Part shown: positions 10,825-21,983 of the stretch, piece by piece
Position numbering within the stretch: position 1 is the stretch's first letter
Layout of the letters: each line of letters begins with the position of its first letter
Origin: Echinometra lucunter
Taxonomy: Eukaryota; Echinodermata; Echinoidea; Camarodonta; Echinometridae
DNA: 64,000 bases
Direction of reading: 5' to 3'
Assembly: GCA_029962745.1 (NCBI GenBank)
Contig: CM057152.1
Span: 25,462,766-25,526,765, forward strand
Program-made: the position numbers and the translations under genes
The notes under the pieces: model-generated
The model's database searches: none
Seen by the model: the letters and a program-made list of their open reading frames with translations, nothing else
What the model was told of the DNA's origin: nothing

Positions 10825-13695
10825 GTAAGAAGCCAGATGCTTCTGTTGTTTCATGGGTTACTGAAATGAGAATTTTAACCCTATCTGTGTCACGGGCCGA
10901 TCTGATCTGCCCATTGTATGATGTCAGAATGCAACGGCCGATTTAATCGGCCATAATTTTGATTGACAGCTGCTTGGCTAGCTGTATGAAAAGCAGCCCG
11001 TGATTGGCTAAGTATCTAGAGAGTGCTTAGAAAGATTACAAAATGACTGTAACCCCATGAACCAATCAGAATGAATGATCTATTGCAAGAGTAGAAGAGG
11101 AATAGTTCTGGTTGAGAGTACAGAGTCGTATTATTTCGTACACGCATGTACTAGTGATGTTGTTGCGAGTGAAGTGGTACGAGTTCAAAAACTGAATCGA
11201 GAGATCGTGGGTGATATGGGTGATATTCTGTCAATATTTTGTGGTTGAGGGTGTCCAGGATTGTTTGAGACTTTCAGAATACTTGAGGAAAGTATAACTG
11301 GTTCAGATATGGACTTAGACTCAAATGAATTCAGTTATGAAATCTGTAATGAGTTGAGTTGGACGATTGTGATGATTTAGGTGCAGGGATTAGCACCTGC
11401 AGTGAAACGCTAACTGGTCGTTCAGCATGGCCAGCCGGGCAGTGCCGGGGGGGTTATGATAGAGGTTTTCGACTTCAAGAAATTATTATTCCTATTGTTA
11501 GTATAATATATTGTCTGAGATTATATTAGAGACAACTTAAATTTTTCTGACTAGTTAGTAAAGTTATTTGGGGGCATATTCTTACACTTATTTCTGCAAC
11601 AGTTAGGCATTCATTTTGACTTATCATGACTATGAGAGTGCCCTATCTTGAACTAAAGGGATGCTTTTCTTGAACTCTGAGAAGGCCTCTCCCTTTTCAA
11701 TTAGAAAAGGTATATTTAGTATGGTAGATAAAATAAATTCCATACTCACCAAGTATTCGCAGTCAAATTGTACATAAACTGAATGACATGCTTAATATGT
11801 ATTTTTGACAAAAATTTGCATTTGCCTAGTTCTGCTCATAATTTTATTCCCCGGCATACTGCCAGGTTTATACTGTCCCCCATAACTCTGGGGAGTAAGA
11901 CTGCATTTTCCTGTGATAACATGCTTTGTCATAAACACATGCACAGTGCATACAGAGACTCCAATCTCCTGTTTTCGGCAAAAGATCTCCCGCTTTGAGT
12001 CCATTTTCACAAAATCTCCTGCTCTCCTGCCTGAGTTTGAATTTCTCCCGCCCTAGCTGTGTTTCTTCTTTTTTCTCCCGCCCAACCACCTTTTTGTGAA
12101 AAAAATGAATCTGAATCATTAGATTTTACCTCATTTAGTGTTGTCATGTGTTTAAAAAAAAAGCCTAAGATAGCATCAGAGAGCTTCTATAACCCTAAAA
12201 GTGGCCTCCGGCCGCAAGGAATTTCGTGCTTTGCGCTGGTGATGTGGGCTACACGCACATTGAGTTGGAGTCTCCCGCTTGCTAGGGGGTCTCAGCGGGA
12301 GAATCTCCTGCTTAAGAAGTGCTTGTGGTTGGAGTCTCTGTGCATATATAGAGATTGTGATATCAGTTTTGGATGAAAGTTTACATACCGGTACAACCTG
12401 GGCAAAAAAAATCATAAAATCATAAAATCTACTATATCTTCAGAAATATTTGTGCTGCCATGACAAATTTGGACATACAAAACTGTACATGTAAGAGCTT
12501 CTGCTCTTTCATTTGATTGGCTTGCCTTTAGTACTGAAGTATATTGAGGCATGATTTTCTTTGAAAAAAACCCCCATATTTTTGTGAAAAATTTTATGTT
12601 GGACTTGATCAAAACATTTATTATCTTTGACTCATTATTTCTCACCCCAAGCATTTCAGATTTTATTTTCTTGTTTTTATAAATCTGTATGAATGGTATG
12701 AGGATAATTGACTGATAATAGGGTGGCATAATGCTTGTGGTTAATGAGCAAAAATATGAAAAGTTTTGACAAAGATTGACATCAGATTTTGCACAAATAT
12801 TGCTATTTTTTCCAAAGAAAATCACTAATAGCATGAGCTCTTTCCATTGATACCAAATTTTTTGTGGTAGCACGTACATTTCTTGTTAGGACACAGATTA
12901 ATTTCATATGAAAGCAGTAAAAAACAAAGGGAAACAGAGACAAATTAACTTCTGTTTGATGAAAATTCAACTTTTGGGGAAGTAGAAATTCAGCTAAGTC
13001 AAAATTTGCGTAAGTTGAACTGTCGCAGTACTAATGTCCTTTGGCAAGATATGAATCTACATTCGCCACGTCTTTCGGATGGTGACGTTAAAGGTCAGTC
13101 CTAGACGTAAATAATCATATTTGATTGATACAAGTCCGTCAAAACCCAATTTGAGAGAGAGAGAACTAATTTTTTGGGTCCCATCTGATTCTACATGTGT
13201 GAGGTTATCTGTAAAAATCTTTCCACATGCTTTTTCCTCAACAGGCCGCACTAGAGTTGCTGATGTTGGATGAACAAGACGGTAGGCAGCACTTTAACCT
13301 GAAGAGAATCATTGAGAATGAGAACATGACTAAGAGCAAGCACAAGAGGCAACTCAAGCTACAGCGCAAACTTGGCCATCTAGAGGAGGTAGCAGCCACT
13401 GTCACTGAAGACAACTTTGAGATTGACACAGCAGATCCCCGTTTTGATGCGCTCTTTACATCACATGAATATGCTAATTGATCCCTCAGACCCTCAGTTC
13501 AAGAATACAAAAGCCATGGAGACATTGATCACAGAGAAGCAGAAGAGAAGAGAAAGGAAAGGAAGGGAAGATGAAGAGAAGACAGTGGAGATGAAGAAAG
13601 AAAAGAAGATGGACATAGAGGTTTCACAGTTGGTCAGATCAGTCAAGAACAAAACGGAACAGTTTCATTCCAGGAAGAAGCTCAAGACTGATTAA
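10745..13695 (+). CDS. ESF1: ESF1 homolog, C-terminal part (two exons, frameshifted)
   Basis: ESF1 is a nucleolar protein needed for 18S rRNA maturation in the small-subunit processome. Two exons are visible, 10745-10824 and 13245-13695, joined by a GT-AG intron. The first gives a Lys-rich then acidic segment ending TEEELDNEKQRK. The second continues AALELLMLDEQDGRQHFN and reaches the NUC153 signature DPRFDALFTSHEYA, followed after a frame change by DPSDPQFKNTKAMETL, and ends with a Lys-rich tail at TAA 13693-13695. The expected NUC153 wording is continuous, so one extra base near 13477-13482 (GCTAATTGAT where GCTATTGAT would keep frame) breaks the ORF with a TGA at 13479-13481. Codons on both sides remain conserved, so this is either a sequencing error or a very recent lesion. 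No N-terminal exon is recognisable upstream in this window, although the full protein is usually several hundred residues longer. Confidence 0.85.
11946..12350. mobile_element. MITE in the ESF1 intron, GAGACTCCAA ends
   Basis: TGCATACAGAGACTCCAA on the left is mirrored by TTGGAGTCTCTGTGCATATA on the right. The interior carries repeated CTCCCGC/CTCCTGC words. Open frames of 71-105 codons fall across the inverted ends and are not credible. Confidence 0.6.
12440..12878. mobile_element. Degenerate foldback element in the ESF1 intron
   Basis: GTGCTGCCATGACAAATTTGG on the left mirrors CCAAATTTTTTGTGGTAGCAC on the right, and the inner blocks GCATGATTTTCTTTG and CAAAGAAAATCAC are also in inverted order. 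The 155-codon minus-strand frame across it is explained by the element. Confidence 0.55.
13245..13695 (+). CDS. ESF1: ESF1 last exon with NUC153 motif
   Basis: The acceptor ends TCAACAG at 13244. Reading frame 1 runs to the stop at 13479-13481; the conserved continuation is in the next frame up to TAA at 13693-13695. The downstream part holds DPSDPQFKNTKAM and the tail QLVRSVKNKTEQFHSRKK, both typical of ESF1 C-termini. Confidence 0.85.
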
Positions 13696-13960
13696 TTAGT
13701 GAACAAGGAATGAAAAAAATTCTGAACATTTACAATTGTTTTACATTCACATAGTGAAATTTAAAACGAATTTAAGTGAATATAAAAGATATGTTTATGT
13801 TCTACAGGAAAGGGAACTGTCTTGTGCAGATATCCAACTACAGTTATTCTGTGCTTGGTGCCTTCACAAGTGGAATGGAAAATCATTGTTCTCATCCATT
13901 GGTTCTCATGTTTGTTGGTTTGTCTCCTGTGAGGTTCAAGTAGAATGGGTATTGGATATA

Positions 13961-14159
13961 CTGTATAAGCTGAAATTTTCGCGGTGGTTTAATTTTCACT
14001 AATTTCGCGATGATATCCTCGCCAAAATTTCCACACAGTAAAATGCCTATATACTTGTTTAGAAATATCTTTCAAAACGTGAAAATAATAACTCGCTGAT
14101 ATGTCAAACTTGTCTCAAATCGCTAAAATATCTGTTCGCTAAAATATTAGCTTATACAG
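13961..14159. mobile_element. Tc1/mariner-like MITE, CTGTATAAGC ends
   Basis: The 199-bp element begins CTGTATAAGCTGAAATTTTC and ends AAATATTAGCTTATACAG, flanked by TA on both sides, the target duplication typical of Tc1/mariner-type elements. It lies 265 bp past the ESF1 stop and may be within or just beyond the 3' UTR. Confidence 0.75.
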
Positions 14160-14161
14160 TA

Positions 14162-16050
14162 GGTGTTGCAATGCCATTAACATAAGAAAATCAATGCTGA
14201 AGGCAACATTGACATTGTATACCTTTGCTCATGGTACAAATGAGCCCAAATATCTACAGATATTTTAAACATAGGGAGGTCCTATTCGTGCACTTAGAAT
14301 AGTCCCCCCCCCCAAGTGAAAGAGATGCCTCATGAATAGCTTGTATATTTCCCTTTTGAGAAGAATTCTTCCACCTTGGTATCATGGAGCACCACGGGTG
14401 CACAATTATTAGCACATATCAAGTATTCATGTCACTGTGAGTGGGTTTTCGATTTTTGTACAAATGACGTTTATCTGCTCATGTTCAGAATGTATCCACG
14501 AACCGACTTATTGTATAGTGTAATGACTTTTTTCTCGACAGTTCCTTTTTGAGTCTTCCTACAGCCTAAATTTAATATTTAGTACAAGTTCTTGAACTGG
14601 CTTTAAATTCCATGAGGCAGTCTTTTCATAACAATCATAATTATAGAAATAAACTTTCGCAGTTGTGGCCATGGCCTCAATGTATTTCCATTGTTTTCTT
14701 CATTCCCATTTGCTGCATGAGAGCTATAAGACAAACTGAGCATACAAGATACAATAGTACTGAAATTCACGTAATCCTCTTCCGGATACTTGCTTGTGAA
14801 ATTTGACAAATGACAGTGTGGAATTAACAGTGCACAGGAAGTATTTTATCAACAAAAAAAAAAAAAAACACAAAAAAGGTGGGGAGGCAGGGTAGCAATA
14901 TCCCATTACTGTATATTTAGGAGCAGATATTCTATACTACATAGCATGAGAGGAGGAAGGATGCTACTTCAAAATTTTGGCCTAAAGGATTGGTACAAAG
15001 GGACGTTTCATGAAGTGATTGAATTAGGGTTATGCATGATGAAAGGGTCTAGTAAGTCAAATTATACCATGGGTTAACCCTAAAAAGACTGAGCTATTTC
15101 AGAAGAATTGATGACCCCCATCCTTTGATCTTGGTCGCCACATGACTGCTCTCAGTGAAATTTTGCACAGACCTCCAGAATGCATAGAGTTGTTTTACAA
15201 TCAGGGTACACACTTTGTCCCACTTAGTGTGAAAAATGAAGTTTCTTTGATTATTCTGAATTTTTGTTTGTGTTGTATACAAGTTACCAGCAGAGTCTGT
15301 AAAATTTCAGGGCTACAAGTTGGGTGAATATGAATGACATAGTTTAATAACTTGATGATGAGAAATGAGAATACAACTCAATTTTTCAGTCGTCAAATGG
15401 TTTTATTCATGTAAAATTCAGTTTCACCTCTTTTCATACCATAAAATTGTTGACTGACAGCATCAAGTTACTGATTAAAAAAAAAAACAAACAAACAAAC
15501 AAAAACAGAGCAGTTTGAGCCTGTATTCTGTACTGCACAGCTACACATGGTAAGGAAGCTTTTGCATACCAACTTCCAGAACAAAAGAATAAATGAGATA
15601 TGAGATATAAGACATCAAACAATTGTTCGAAGAGGACAGTTTTCAGTTCAGAGGGGACATTATTTTTCAACATGCACTTGGAACTGCCTAATACAAATAT
15701 GATTCATAATTTCATGGCATAAATGAAACTTGATATATCATAGGTTTATTGGAACATATTTTATCCCTGTTAGCAACCATTTATGATCTGCATATACTGC
15801 AGATCTTCAATTATCCATCGTAGAGAAACTATGTATCTTCCTCACTGTAAGACTTACTAAAAACTGGATTTACATTGAAGTAATTATTGTCAGAAGGCAC
15901 CTGGACAATACTGTGAATCTATAATTACAAGTTTTATGAATAGATAAACCATATATCAGTTTTTTTGAGATTTGAGATGCTTTATTCGGAGATGACGTTA
16001 TTTTTTGACACATGATTGGTTTATGCTCGTAATTCATCTTTCCTTATAAA
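14162..16050. other. Non-coding stretch, nothing recognised
   Basis: There is a short poly-C run near 14307, a poly-A tract near 14855 and a CAAA-type simple repeat near 15480-15505. No exon, terminal repeat or known domain is supported. Confidence 0.5.
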
Positions 16051-16058
16051 CACAATAA

Positions 16059-16168
16059 TAGTAAATGAAGAAGCTTAAAATTTCTCCCATTAAGCATTAC
16101 TGGGAGTAATGCCGAAAATTTGTTTACAAATTATAAATTTCTCCCATTAAGCTTCTTCATTTACTATC
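16059..16168. repeat. Short inverted repeat around AAGCTT
   Basis: ATAGTAAATGAAGAAGCTTA at 16059 is mirrored by TAAGCTTCTTCATTTACTAT ending at 16168. A block TGGGAGTAATGCCGAAAATT lies between them and recurs as TGGGAGTAGTGCCGAAAATT near 16377, on the far side of the tRNA-like sequence, suggesting nested or duplicated insertion. Confidence 0.7.
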
Positions 16169-16249
16169 TATTGTTCATGGCAGACTGTTGCATATTAATG
16201 AGTCAGAAAGAAAAGGATCTTTGGTATTTGATTCCAGTTCATCGTGACT

Positions 16250-16345
16250 TGGCCATGAACCAGAATAGCCTGGTGGTTAAGTTGCTGCCCGGCAAGCAGT
16301 AGATGGCAGGTTCGAATCCGTTGGTTCCAGTTTTTCTGACTTGCG
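16250..16345 (+). repeat. tRNA-derived SINE-like sequence
   Basis: It contains an A-box-like TAGCCTGGTGGTTAAG and a B box GGTTCGAATCC at tRNA spacing. GAACCA near 16256 can pair with TGGTTC near 16322, and TTGCT/AGCAG can form an anticodon stem, but the loop is 8 bases and the T stem pairs poorly. These defects and the repetitive flanks fit a tRNA-derived SINE head better than a working tRNA gene. Confidence 0.5.
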
Positions 16346-19300
16346 ATTTTCATTACAGATCGAGGCTTTCGAACACTGGGAGTAGTGCCGAAAATTTGTT
16401 TACAAACACATCAATACTATGTGCAACTTATATAGAATCTTGGGAGTTTTATGTCTCGTAGACATTTATGTCTGAGTTTTGGCATGACCCCATGACCATG
16501 CTAAATAAACATTTAAACCTGGCAGATATATGCCATATAAGGCTTACAATGTTCTCTTCAAAGTAGATTCTCTAAATGCAACAGAGGACTTAATGAAAGT
16601 CCTTTAGTGCTGGTTTATATTGGGAATGAAAATAAATTGATGTCGACATATCGCTAAAAGATATTCACGACATTGACATATGTCTACATACATGTAAGTC
16701 AAGCAGTCCAAACTCCAGAACGTCACTCCGTACAACACTAACCCTGACACAAGCTGACAAGAGCTCACAACTTCATGTGCACGATGTCCTCATAGGCTCA
16801 CACCAGCCAAAGATATACCCCGGGTGCCGGGCGAATTTGCCTCGAAAATGACCCCCCCAAAAAAAAAATAAATAAAAAAATAAAAAATTATAAATGAATG
16901 AATAAAAATAAATAAATTAAATAGATAAATAAAAAAATAAATAAATGGAAAAAAATAAAACCAAAAAAAAAATTCTGAAAAATCAAGTTTTCGAGGGCGA
17001 CAATATCTAATAAAGTCGCCTCGAAATGTGGCCACCCAATCTTGTACGTTGTACGCTCCCCAGGGCGAGGCTTAACCCCATATGCGTAATGCTTTCCGCG
17101 TGTGCTGCTTTCTGTCTAGCTATATATTTAAAACGTCTTTGCTATGGACTCGGCCTGTTCGCTCATATTACAAAGTGCATGCAGTGGATCGTCAAGCATG
17201 TGCGCTGAGGACTTAGACTCTTTCACCAGAGCACTTGTAGGATTTTTCGCGAAAATGCCTAGGCAACGGTGTAAAACGGAAACACGCCCCCCCCCCCCCC
17301 CCCCCCCCCCCCGTACTATTATCTTTTTTGTGATCGATAACCAGTTTAAGTGCATTGACTGGCGCATCAGAATGGTCGAAGTTGATTTGCTACATCCCTT
17401 GCGCGGGCAGCGCGCAATGTGTGAATAAAATTGCAATAAATACACATATTACACGTTTTGACCTTTCCTCTCGCGCTGATGTCTGCATTGTTTCGCATCG
17501 CGTACTATTTGTCATGTGGGTACGCTGTGTGAAGGGGAGCATCTCACAAAATGCATAATTCATGACAGTTCATGAATTATTTAGAAGGGCTTATTTCGGC
17601 TTCTAATGGACGAAAGCTAATGGCGGAGCTTAGGGGGCTTGCATGTATCCATGCACAATTATAAAAATACTAAAGCCCCCTCTTATTGGATAGATTTGTA
17701 TATCAGTGAAATCAGTATGGAGGGGGGGGGGGTGAAAATGAAGCAACCAGGGTGCATGGAGGAGAGGATGTGTTCAAAAGAGATGGAAAGAGAGACAGAG
17801 ACAGATACAGGAAGGAAGAGATGAATAATCAATTCGGGCAAGATTATTTGATGAAAATTCGATGGTGTCAGAGAGAGAGAGGGGGGGGGGCAGAGAATGG
17901 GAGATGATGGAGTAATTGAGAGTGTGTGAAGGAGGTAATTGCAAAAAAATGAATAAATAAATGTTTTGGGTTGATCAGATTTTCAAAGTTAATTATCCCA
18001 AGGTCATGGGCCTATCCGTGATTTTTTTAAAGGGGGGAGGGGGGAGGGGTAGGCCTACAATGTATAACATCATAATATCATTCGGGATAACAGTAACACT
18101 TGATAAATTCTTTAGCGTAAGTCTTTCCACGTATTAACATCTCATGTGATTACCCCCCCCCCCCCCCAATTATTAGTGGTTGTAAGAAAAAAAAATATTT
18201 GGCATTTTCGGCGCATTCCTTGAAAGTCTGTTATGGCCTATATCAATAATTTGATAATGCAAGCGTATTCGTTTCAAACAGCCTGTAGATGTGTTTTTTT
18301 TTTTTTTCCATTTAATTGACAGGTTAAATTTCGACAGATTTGAACTTAATTATCACAATGAAATCATTTACGTGCATCATAAAAGGATTAATATTAATGA
18401 CGGGATCAATGATTAAAAAGGATTTAGAGGTTTCGTAATAGGCATGTGCAATGATTCAATGGCAATAGCATTTGCTCTTCATCATGGCTGCAGTTTAGAA
18501 TTCTCAACGAGAAAATTGTTTTAAATAAATTTTTACCCTATACTTCGTCATTTGAAGGTAGGTTTTTCACGAATGTTCGCGTTAAAGATTAGTCTTATGT
18601 CAATGACCACAAGAGCTAAAAATATATTTTTTTTAACATCCGATTTACCTGACCTTTCACAAATACAGGGAACTTTTTTCACGAAAGGTCGGGTTACGCG
18701 ATTACACGGCCCGACGCGATCACCCGATGGTTCGAAGTAAGCTTTTCAAAAATGTCTGGTTTTGTGTGTTAGCCTATGGCAGCTCTTAGGACAAAAGCAT
18801 GCATAGTACCCGAAATTTATGGGGAGTCTCTGAATTTTTTTTGGAGCCTTTAATAATCTTTTCCAAAGTCTCAAATTACATATAAATCACATTTGAAATA
18901 AATTCAAACCAGTATAGGGGAACTATAATCAATCTTAAAATCCATGTTTTTACGTGTTATCCCTATGGCAGGTGACTCTGTCAAAAAGCAGGCATGATCC
19001 TGAAGATTTACAGTACCATTTATGGAAAATAAAGTTTTATGAAATGTTCTTTTAACTATCCATTCTTCTGTTCGTGCAAAAATCAGACTTTAAAGGGGGT
19101 ACCCAATGCTGAAACAATGTTAGTTCATTTAAAAGAGCATGATTTTATTAGCAGAAAATCATCTGTCTAAAGTTTTTTAAAAAGCTCTGTTGCCAAGGAA
19201 ACCCCCAAATGTGGTAAGATTTCATGATATTTTTGACCCTTCAGCTGTGACCCAGTTTCAACTGGGTACCCACTTTGACGTCAAAATGACATCAAAGTGG

Positions 19301-21364
19301 GTACCTTGTCGCGCACTTCTAGCAAAATGCGCGCAAGGTATAATACATGTTGTACAGTCTAGCGCGTAGCACAACTGCAATACGCGAAGCTGGGTACCCA
19401 CTTTTACGTCATACCTCATACTCAATTTTTTTTTGGTCAGCTCATAACTTTTCATGAGAAAATTAGCCAAAATGCATTGATTTCGATTGAAAATCATCAT
19501 ATTTTTAATGTCATTCTTCTTAGAATTCTATTCTCGATCATATATCAAAATTTTGTTTACCATTGTGTAATCACTTTAAGAACAAAGTTTAAGATATGAA
19601 ATATCAAGAATAGATTAGACATCTTTTCACACGTTATACCAATGGCGGACGCAATTTTCCGAGTCCATTTTTGTAACACAGCATTAATTTTACCCTTGCC
19701 AAAACGTACTACGGAAGTAGGTGGGAGTAATTTGTCTTGTAATCCAATGTCTTTGCCCCGCCGGTACTGAGAGTTCTTCGTAATATATATTCTTTGGCTG
19801 CCCTATATTGGCCTACGGAAATTCGCTGCCCGCTTAGCACAGCAGACAACCATCCGCCAGAGTCAACTTCGTCGTTCCCTCTGATGCTCTCCACTGTAAC
19901 CCCACCTCGTGGTCCCCTCGCCCCCCCCCCCCCCCCCCCAGTATGCACTCCCCAACCCCCAAGCCCTTATCCGACCCTCTAAAGCCCTCATGTTCCGTAC
20001 GATCTCTGTTTAGACTTTGAATATTTCGTGCTAACGTGATTGATTTTATGTGATTTTTTTGTTGCTTATTTCTGCTTATATTTATGTTCTATTTTTCTGA
20101 ATTGTTTTGATTATTGCTGATGTTGGTTTATGACGGTTATATTTGCTACTGTACTCTTCTGTTTGATTATTATGGTACTGTATCTTATACAATTTAAACT
20201 TATTTGTTGGTTTGTCAAATGCGATAAAGAGGTATGGTTTTGCAATTGTAGCCTGTATGTCTTATCCAGTAGCTCGTGGGTTTGTTTTCATATAGTGTAC
20301 AAGGGAGACATTTGCATGTAGATTCCAGGTTTGATGTTTCAGGATCATATTCTTTCCTGTTTATAGAACATGAGTTGAATTTTACCTCAGTTTATCATGT
20401 TCCTCCAGACAGAAATGATTTGTTTATGTTACCTATTTTGATCCGATAAGGGAGTTATAGAGCGATAAGGGAGTTATAGAGCGATAAAGGAATATTGGAA
20501 TTGTTATGATGGACAATTGTACTGGATTTTGTATTGTTTTCTTTACAACTAGTGTGAACAGGTTTTTTTGCAATATAGGAAAATAAGGGAGTAAGAGGAA
20601 TGGAAAGATAATTGTTTTGAAAGATATTTATTTGATTTGTATGGATTTGTTTTGTAGCTGGGATGAGCATGTTTTGTTAGTATTGGAAAATAAGGAAGAC
20701 AGATGGAACGAATATCTGCTTGTTTTGAAAGACAACTACATGATTTGTATGGATTTCCTAATAATAGTTCAAATGATTGTCATGGGTATGCTCTATGTTT
20801 GATTGATATTATGCTATACATGGACATTTGTTAACATTATCCTTTGTATGATTTTTTTTTTCAAAACCAGATATTTGTACAACATGTGTAACGTTTGCAT
20901 TATAACCATAACTGCTGGTGCAAATGTGTATTGTAAGTTTTCGTATGACCAACCTTATGAGTTTCATTCTTGTTAGGTGGAGTATCAATGATATGCATGT
21001 ACCTTATCTTGGTTGTGACAGTAGGGTTTTATATTATGTTATCCCTTTGGTTTTATGTGTAATTTATGATTTTAGAATTAAGTCCTATGTCTTTCTTCCC
21101 ACATATGTCATGTATGTTCAGCTGTTTATCCTTATTGGAACAATACTGACATTGTTTGCAAGTGCCTGATGGTTTTTATGATCATTTATACATGTATACA
21201 TGTTTGTATGGTTTGGTATGCTCTATACAATATACAGAAGTGAAAGAATGAGAAAGGATATAAAGATAGCAGAGTTATATTATAGGGAAGTTACTTGATT
21301 AGTGTTATATAGAGAAGATTAGACTGATGAAAGCACTGCAGTGTTAATACCAGATTAACAGGTA
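16346..21364. other. Long gene-free stretch
   Basis: No exon is supported. It holds an A/T-rich AAAT repeat at about 16858-16965, a 26-base poly-C run at 17287-17312, a GA-rich tract near 17750-17930, poly-C runs near 18153 and 19920, a hairpin at 19263-19306 (GGGTACCCACTTTGACGTC against its complement), and a 22-bp tandem duplication (AAGGGAGTTATAGAGCGAT) near 20447-20487. Open frames of 60-105 codons follow the low-complexity tracts. Confidence 0.5.
17287..17312 (+). repeat. Poly-C homopolymer of 26 bases
   Basis: An uninterrupted C run, one of the longest of about twenty poly-C or poly-G tracts scattered through the window. It creates an artificial poly-Pro or poly-Gly reading frame. Confidence 0.95.
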
Positions 21365-21366
21365 AA

Positions 21367-21395
21367 AGTTCAAGTTCAAGTTCAAGTTTATTAAT
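21367..21395 (-). repeat. LINE 3'-terminal short tandem repeat
   Basis: The plus strand shows repeated AAGTTC units followed by TTTATTAA; on the LINE's own strand this is AATAAACTTGAACTTGAAC. It marks the 3' end of the retrotransposon. Confidence 0.8.
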
Positions 21396-21983
21396 TTCCT
21401 TTCTTCACATATATACATTGGTACAAACAGGGCATTAAGTGAGTAACATGGTAAATTTTAACAAAGGAAATAATAAAAAATAACATACTTATTAAAGAAA
21501 CAAAATAAGTCAGTATAGATGACACATCTTATCATTAACAAATTAAGAGTTACAAAGTAAAGTTCATAACCTGTTACTAATATTAAAGTCATGAAAGAAA
21601 GGAGGAGACCTTAAAGAAGCTGGGCTTGTTAACGCAAGGTCCCCAAAGAGAAAATAATATATACTTGAATGTTTACTTGCTTTAAGACATCTAAACAAAA
21701 TAAGCTAACGTATATTTACATTAAGGTTAAAATAAAAATATCTACAAAAGGGATAGAGTTGAAAGCTGGAAAGAGGAAATATATACAAGATGGAGAAGGA
21801 AACAGTAAGTGTGGGGGGGGGCAAAAAGAAAATATGTGAAAGAAGAGGGTTTCAAGGATAGGGAAAGAATGTTGGAGAAAAAGAAACACAAAAGAAGAAA
21901 CAAATCAAAACAAGAGTGCAAGTTGGTTCAGAAATTATTGTTAAGGGCCAGCCTGTGAGAGAAAGAGGGGAATATAGGCATGA

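Noticed and set aside
11180..11400. Possible remnant of a piggyBac-like transposase N-terminus (acidic SDMDLDSNEFS-type stretch)
   Set aside because: Too short, interrupted by stops, and without catalytic motifs; the acidic composition alone is not evidence.
11849..11875. Second copy of the TATCCCCCGGC element
   Set aside because: Only the end word TTCCCCGGCATACTGCCAGG is present; no body or opposite end follows.
12412..12879. 155-codon minus-strand open frame
   Set aside because: Coincides with a degenerate foldback element in the ESF1 intron.
13460..13500. Programmed frameshift in ESF1
   Set aside because: No slippery heptamer or downstream structure is visible, and the ESF1 family is not known to use frameshifting; an indel is simpler.
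16256..16328. Functional tRNA gene
   Set aside because: The anticodon loop has 8 bases and the T stem is mispaired; a SINE head is more likely.
19709..19948. 79-codon minus-strand frame in a CpG-containing segment
   Set aside because: Its N-terminus is a poly-Gly run from a poly-C tract and no splice structure or domain supports it.
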